Shown piece after piece: positions 57,905 to 62,047 of a stretch of 62,047 nt of DNA (the first letter of the stretch is position 1; each line of letters starts with the position of its first letter). Where the stretch lies: the NCBI GenBank assembly GCA_001513155.1, contig LFSR01000057.1:1-62047 (forward strand). Direction: 5' to 3'. The notes under the pieces were generated by a model that was given only the letters and a program-made list of their open reading frames with translations, did not search any database and was not told where the DNA came from. The position numbers and the translations under genes are program-made. The DNA comes from Syntrophomonas sp. DTU018. GTDB taxonomy: Bacteria; Bacillota; Syntrophomonadia; Syntrophomonadales; Syntrophomonadaceae.

Positions 57905-58165
57905 TTAACTTGGGTTAGATGCTTTAGCCAGGGCGCTCTTTACCGTCACTTTAGGAAGATTGCCTAATTTACCCGTTAAAGCTCCCAGTTCATCAGTAGT
58001 ACCGTCAACAATCAAGGATATGACTGAAACATTGCGTTCCCGATAAGGAAGTCCCATACGGCCAATGATCATATGGGCATGCTCATGCAATATTTGATTA
58101 ACCTTCGACGCTACTTCCCGGTCCTCTATGACAATACCGATTACTCCCAAACGTTTTTCCGCCAT
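57905..58165 (-). CDS. iron-only hydrogenase system regulator (TM1266 family)
   Basis: An 86-aa ACT/NikR-C-like protein (KRLGVIGIVIEDREVASKVN, HAHMIIGRMGLP, VSVISLIVDGTTDE). TM1266 proteins occur next to [FeFe]-hydrogenase genes as putative regulators. ATG with AAGGAGAGTG. Probably first gene of the maturase operon. Confidence 0.9.
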   Translation of the reverse strand: MAEKRLGVIGIVIEDREVASKVNQILHEHAHMIIGRMGLPYRERNVSVISLIVDGTTDELGALTGKLGNLPKVTVKSALAKASNPS

Positions 58166-58190
58166 AATGCACTCTCCTTAGCAAAAAAAT

Positions 58191-58216
58191 AAGCCGCTCC
58201 TGAAAAAGAGCGGCCT
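58191..58216 (-). terminator. terminator of the hydCBA operon
   Basis: Stem GCCGCTC/GAGCGGC, 7 bp, followed by TTATTTTTTTGC on the minus strand, about 150 bp after hydA and just upstream of the TM1266-type gene. Confidence 0.85.
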
Positions 58217-58363
58217 AATCCGATAAGCCAACTTAATATTAAAACCCAATAAAAGTCAATAAGTTCACTTACGATAAATAACTGCGCCCCTCTAATTCAG
58301 CTCTCGCCTTATTATCAGGGAAAATATGCTGTTGTGCTTAGACCTGGTTATGCTATCAGACCT

Positions 58364-60091
58364 TTATAGATATTTCTTATTCTTGGGTGTATAGTGAGTA
58401 TGCAACAGTTCATGAGACTTGTGTCCCAACGGCTCATGCAAGAATTCATCGTAAAGGGTCTTGACCTCGGGATTCTCATGGGATTTACGGATCGGCATCT
58501 TTTCATCTTCCACGTAAATGGCCTCAATACGTTCAGCCCGTTTAACATTGGCTTTGGTAATGGGCTGACCGCCGCCGCCTATACAGCCTCCCGGGCAGGC
58601 CATTATCTCGATGAAATGATAATCGCATTTGCCATCTCTAACCAGATCCATTAATTTCCGGGCATTGCTCAAGCCATGGGCTACCGCTACTTTAACCACG
58701 GTTCCTTTGAGGTCCACTTCTGCTTCCTTGATTCCTTCCATACCGCGAACCGCCGTGAAGTTAATATCCTTGAGCTCTTCCTTGGTAACAACCTCGTACA
58801 CGGTTCTCAGGGCAGCTTCCATAACGCCGCCGGTGGCACCAAAGATAACTCCGGCACCGGTGTACTTGCCCATCCAGGGATCAAACTGGGAAGGAGCCAG
58901 TTTGGAGAAATCTACTCCGGACATGCGGAACAGTCTGCCGACTTCCCGGGTGGTCAACACCAGATCCACATCCCGGTAGCCGCTGTCACACATCTCAGGA
59001 CGGCTGGCTTCATACTTCTTGGCGGTACAGGGCATGATAGATACGGAATAAATCTTGCTGGGATCAATATTCATCTTATCTGCCCAATAGGTCTTCACCA
59101 GAGCTCCGAACATCTGCTGCGGAGACTTGCAGGTGGACAGGTGATCCAGCAGGTCAGGATAGAAAGTCTCACAGAAGTTGATCCAGCCCGGACTGCAGGA
59201 AGTGAACATAGGCAGAACTCCACCTTCATTGAGCCTCTTCAGCAGCTCGTTGCCTTCCTCAATAATGGTGAGGTCGGCAGTGAAGTTGGTATGCAGTACA
59301 TAATCAAAACCCACCTGGCGCAGACCGGCCACCAGTACTTCCATGGGAAGCTCACCGGTTGCCATGCCTATCTCCTCACTGAGGGCCACGCGCACTGCAG
59401 GAGCAATCTGGGTGACTACTATCTTGTCAGGATCAGCTATGGCATCAAGCAACTCATCAATTTGCTCGTTCTCATAAATAGCTCCCACCGGGCAGGCATG
59501 GATGCACTGTCCGCACATTACGCAGGGACTTTCAATCAACTGTTCTCCCATGGTGGGAACTACCATGGCCGCAGCACCTCTATTTTCCAGTCCCAATGCG
59601 TATACGGACTGAGTTACCGAGCAAGCATCGATACATCTGCGGCACAAAACACATTTGTTCTGGTCACGGACAATGGACGGTGTGGAGCGATCCAGCTCAT
59701 AGCCGCGGGTCTTCAATTCAAAGGGATTCTCGCGGATGAAGTACTCGGCAGCCAGATCCTGCAGCTCGCAATTGCCGTTGCGTATACAATTCAGGCAGTC
59801 CTGCGGGTGATTGGATAAAAGCAGTTGCAGGATCATGGTGCGCGCCTCAATTACTTTGGGCGTCTTGGTCTTTACTACCATTCCCTCGGTAACCGGTGTG
59901 GAACAGGCAGCTTGCAGCAACCGGTTCCCCTCTACCTCACAGACGCAGATACGGCAATTGGCCTTTATTGCCTGATCCGGATGCCAGCACAAGGTAGGGA
60001 TCCTGATACCGGCCTGTGCGGCTGCTTGCAAAATGGTTGAGCCCTGAGGAACAGATACTTTGACCCCATCTATAGTAAGATTTATCATCAC
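58364..60091 (-). CDS. hydA: [FeFe]-hydrogenase catalytic subunit HydA
   Basis: A 575-aa hydrogenase. N-terminal [2Fe-2S] domain (residues 1-75), His-Cys [4Fe-4S] (HPQDCLNCIRNGNC), two [4Fe-4S] (CVLCRRCIDAC, CVMCGQCIHAC) and the H-cluster domain with L1 TSCSPGW, L2 MPCTAKK and L3 MACPGGCIGGGG. All H-cluster cysteines are present. It lies downstream of hydB by 9 bp. The organisation with a short NuoF-like subunit is that of NADH-dependent hydrogenases in Syntrophomonas. Confidence 0.97.
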   Translation of the reverse strand: MMINLTIDGVKVSVPQGSTILQAAAQAGIRIPTLCWHPDQAIKANCRICVCEVEGNRLLQAACSTPVTEGMVVKTKTPKVIEARTMILQLLLSNHPQDCLNCIRNGNCELQDLAAEYFIRENPFELKTRGYELDRSTPSIVRDQNKCVLCRRCIDACSVTQSVYALGLENRGAAAMVVPTMGEQLIESPCVMCGQCIHACPVGAIYENEQIDELLDAIADPDKIVVTQIAPAVRVALSEEIGMATGELPMEVLVAGLRQVGFDYVLHTNFTADLTIIEEGNELLKRLNEGGVLPMFTSCSPGWINFCETFYPDLLDHLSTCKSPQQMFGALVKTYWADKMNIDPSKIYSVSIMPCTAKKYEASRPEMCDSGYRDVDLVLTTREVGRLFRMSGVDFSKLAPSQFDPWMGKYTGAGVIFGATGGVMEAALRTVYEVVTKEELKDINFTAVRGMEGIKEAEVDLKGTVVKVAVAHGLSNARKLMDLVRDGKCDYHFIEIMACPGGCIGGGGQPITKANVKRAERIEAIYVEDEKMPIRKSHENPEVKTLYDEFLHEPLGHKSHELLHTHYTPKNKKYL

Positions 60092-60100
60092 TCTACCCCC

Positions 60101-61324
60101 CTAAACGAATTTGGCTTCATAGTCAGCTCTAAAGTGTTCAATAGTGGATAAAGCCGGAATCATGGCAGCCTGCCCCAGGCCACACAGACAGGAATAAGAC
60201 ATAACTCGGCCCAATTTCTGCAGCAGATTCAGGTCTTTCTGGCTGCCTAAACCTGCATTGATTTTTTCCATAATTTCTGCACTGCGAGCTGTACCTTCAC
60301 GGCAGGGGGCACATTTGCCACAGGATTCATGTTCAAAGAATTTGGTGATTTGGGAAACTGTATCTACAATTTGCCGGGTTTCATCCAGTACAAACACAGC
60401 CCCAGATCCCAGAGTAGCTCCAATGGCGGCCATGTTGTCAAAAGCAATGGGAGTGTCCAGGTTGGATTCAGGAATGAATGCGCCTGAGGTTCCGCCGATT
60501 TGTACGGCTTTGAACTTCTTGCCTCCCGGAATGCCTCCGCCTAACTTATAAATAACTTCGCGGATAGTGGTATTAGTAGGAACTTCAAAGAAAGTCCGGT
60601 TATTTACGTCTCCGGTCAGAGTTACTACCTTGGTTCCGGGGTAGGAAGGTACGCCGATGGATGCAAACCACTCAGCACCTTTTTCAACAATTACAGGAAT
60701 GTTGGCTAAGGTTTCCACGTTATTGACAATGGTGGGCTTGCCCCATAAACCTTCGGATGGCGGGTAAGGCGGCTTAAATCTGGGTTCGCCCCGCTTGCCT
60801 TCCAGAGATTCAATCAGGGCAGTCTCTTCGCCGCAAACATAAGCCCCGGCACCCATACGGACTTCGATGTCGAAATCTCCCAGAACACCTTTTTCTTTGG
60901 CTTGACTTATAGCCGTTTTCAGAATCTTAGTGACGTGAGGATATTCACCACGGCAATAGATATAGCCCTTCTTGGCACCTATTGCATAAGCACAGATAGC
61001 CATCCCTTCCAAAAGGGTATGGGGATCATTTTCCATTATCAGCCTGTCTTTATAGGTTCCTGGTTCACCTTCATCAGCATTGCATACCACATATTTTTCA
61101 TCGCCTGGTGCCTGATAAGCAAAAGACCACTTCTGCCCGCAATTAAAGCCGGCTCCTCCCCTGCCTCTCAAATTGGACTTTTTAACTTCCTCAATCAGAG
61201 CTTTGGGGTCCATGGTACGGGCCTTTTCGAGAGCTTTATATCCACCTTGGGCTATATAGTCGTCTATTTTCAGCGGATCAATCTTGCCGTAGTTTCGCAG
61301 AACAATACGTAATTCTTCCGCCAC
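60101..61324 (-). CDS. hydB: NADH-binding hydrogenase subunit HydB (NuoF-like, short form)
   Basis: A 407-aa NuoF-like subunit. FMN/NAD site: GRGGAGFNCGQKW (about residue 54), GAGAYVCGEETALIESLEGK (about 167); C-terminal [4Fe-4S] site CGKCAPCREGT and CLCG. GTG start with GAAGGGAGGC. It lacks both the N-terminal thioredoxin-like and the C-terminal 2[4Fe-4S] parts of Thermotoga HydB (about 620 aa), as in the ferredoxin-independent S. wolfei enzyme. Couples NADH oxidation to H2. Confidence 0.95.
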   Translation of the reverse strand: MAEELRIVLRNYGKIDPLKIDDYIAQGGYKALEKARTMDPKALIEEVKKSNLRGRGGAGFNCGQKWSFAYQAPGDEKYVVCNADEGEPGTYKDRLIMENDPHTLLEGMAICAYAIGAKKGYIYCRGEYPHVTKILKTAISQAKEKGVLGDFDIEVRMGAGAYVCGEETALIESLEGKRGEPRFKPPYPPSEGLWGKPTIVNNVETLANIPVIVEKGAEWFASIGVPSYPGTKVVTLTGDVNNRTFFEVPTNTTIREVIYKLGGGIPGGKKFKAVQIGGTSGAFIPESNLDTPIAFDNMAAIGATLGSGAVFVLDETRQIVDTVSQITKFFEHESCGKCAPCREGTARSAEIMEKINAGLGSQKDLNLLQKLGRVMSYSCLCGLGQAAMIPALSTIEHFRADYEAKFV

Positions 61325-61385
61325 TTATATGCCTCCCTTCAGCATAACGTTGTAAATGAACTCACTTTCACTTACGCTGAAACAA

Positions 61386-61832
61386 TTATTTACGGTATTC
61401 GGATAAAATGCTGGGAATTTGGGCTGGCTTAACATCCAGATATGGCTTGCCGTTGATGGTGATCACTGGAGTAGCCTGGCACTGCCCTACGCACTGAGTG
61501 AATTCCAGGGCAAATAATCCATCCGGGGTACTTTCTCCCATTTTTACACCCAGTTCTCTTTCCAGGGCATTAACAACCTCGGCAGCTCCGGCCACATGGC
61601 AGGGAGCACTTTCGCATAGGCGAATGACGTTCTTGCCCCGGCTTTTCACAGAAAACATGGAGTAAAAAGTAGCTACCCCATAAGCTTCAGAAGCAGGAAT
61701 GTTAAATACTTTGGCTGCTTCTCCAACAACTTCCTTGGGCAGATATCCTAGTTCAGCTTGTACTGCATGAAAGGCCTCCACCAACCCGCCAGGTACATTA
61801 GCATGATCACTGAGAATTTTCCGATAATCCAA
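61386..61832 (-). CDS. hydC: hydrogenase subunit HydC (NuoE-like, [2Fe-2S])
   Basis: A 148-aa thioredoxin-like ferredoxin: four cysteines C-x4-C (LCESAPCH) and C-x3-C (CVGQC) bind a [2Fe-2S] cluster. TTG at 61832 is preferred because GGGGAGGGGG stands seven bases upstream; the ATG at 61883 would put that site inside the gene. First gene of the hydCBA operon; AT-rich sequence lies upstream. Confidence 0.93.
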   Translation of the reverse strand: MDYRKILSDHANVPGGLVEAFHAVQAELGYLPKEVVGEAAKVFNIPASEAYGVATFYSMFSVKSRGKNVIRLCESAPCHVAGAAEVVNALERELGVKMGESTPDGLFALEFTQCVGQCQATPVITINGKPYLDVKPAQIPSILSEYRK

Positions 61833-62047
61833 TCTTCTTCCCCCTCCCCATTGTTTTATTCGAGAAGTTGGATGCCCCCACACCCGAACCTACTCTTCCC
61901 TGCGATAAGGATACAATATATGTCAATTAAATATAAAAGCTGTAATTTAATTGTTTTAACTCCATTTTTGTTATTAATGATATATATTGAGACTTTTGCA
62001 AACTGGCCAGCCCAGGAAAATTGGGGATTTGTTTTTGATAAAAAAGG

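Noticed and set aside
61884-62047. Rex-type operator before hydC
   Set aside because: The region is AT-rich with a TTGACA, but I find no complete TTGTGA-N6-TCACAA-like palindrome nor a well-spaced -10 box.

Overview
The window reads as chromosomal DNA of a strictly anaerobic, low-to-mid GC Firmicute, most like a Syntrophomonadaceae-type fatty-acid-oxidising syntroph. The signs are a trimeric NADH-linked [FeFe]-hydrogenase (hydABC) with its maturases hydE, hydF and hydG, two long (about 611 aa) acyl-CoA dehydrogenases beside a family-I CoA-transferase, an acetate-family transporter, no respiratory chain, and Firmicutes-type gatCAB and MerR/coiled-coil genes. The genus is inferred, not proven.

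Layout. (1) 0.2-1.4 kb: a MerR-like coiled-coil protein and a DUF4870 membrane protein, then about 750 bp of dispersed repeats. (2) 2.1-19.9 kb: one co-directional minus-strand run of about 20 genes built around protein-bound lipoate. From its 5' end it holds a Lin0512 protein, a butanediol-dehydrogenase-like enzyme, acetoin-dehydrogenase-type E1alpha, E1beta, AcoX and E2, an AhpD-like protein, LipB, LipA, a GcvH-like lipoyl protein, a GlcD-like flavoprotein, an HdrD/GlcF-like double-CCG iron-sulfur protein, a DUF6506 protein, an LplA-like ligase, a second GcvH-like protein, a two-domain lipoate ligase, a LipT-like flavoprotein, two LipS1/LipS2-like radical SAM proteins and an MBL-fold protein. 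A near-consensus sigma-54 promoter lies 5' of the run, followed further upstream by a PocR-PAS-AAA+-Fis (AcoR-type) activator. (3) 22.4-30.7 kb: two acyl-CoA dehydrogenases, a CoA-transferase, an OFA-family MFS transporter and an acetate transporter. (4) 30.8-42.3 kb: a glucosaminidase-like exported protein, DegV, then a minus-strand run gatC-gatA-gatB-homocitrate/citrate-synthase-like-leuC-like-leuD-like-icd-metF, and a DUF554 membrane protein. (5) 42.3-53.5 kb: a second repeat cluster, ligA, pcrA, a pair of Gate-domain membrane proteins, a DUF1287 protein, a 1040-aa PAS/GGDEF/HD-GYP protein, an Smr protein and an MBL-fold protein. (6) 53.8-61.8 kb: hydF, hydE, a small unknown gene, hydG, a TM1266-type regulator, then hydA, hydB and hydC.

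The most interesting part is region 2. It encodes both known types of lipoate assembly (octanoyltransferase LipB plus LipA; and a ligase with paired radical SAM LipS1/LipS2-like proteins and LipT) next to two GcvH-like proteins with no glycine-cleavage P or T genes, and next to a flavin/iron-sulfur pair whose iron-sulfur subunit has two complete heterodisulfide-reductase CCG motifs. The acetoin-dehydrogenase-type complex has no E3 (dihydrolipoamide dehydrogenase) gene in the window. I infer, as a hypothesis, that the lipoyl H-like proteins and the GlcD/HdrD-like pair form an electron (or C1/sulfur) carrier system that may re-oxidise dihydrolipoyl groups, related in logic to the LbpA/sHdr system of sulfur oxidisers but attached to acetoin or another 2-oxo/alpha-hydroxyketone oxidation.

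Two copies of an exactly 210-bp element with GCAGGAGTATTAG-type terminal inverted repeats lie in opposite orientation at 1.8 and 42.5 kb, each among a second family of TGTCATYGCGAG palindromic repeats.
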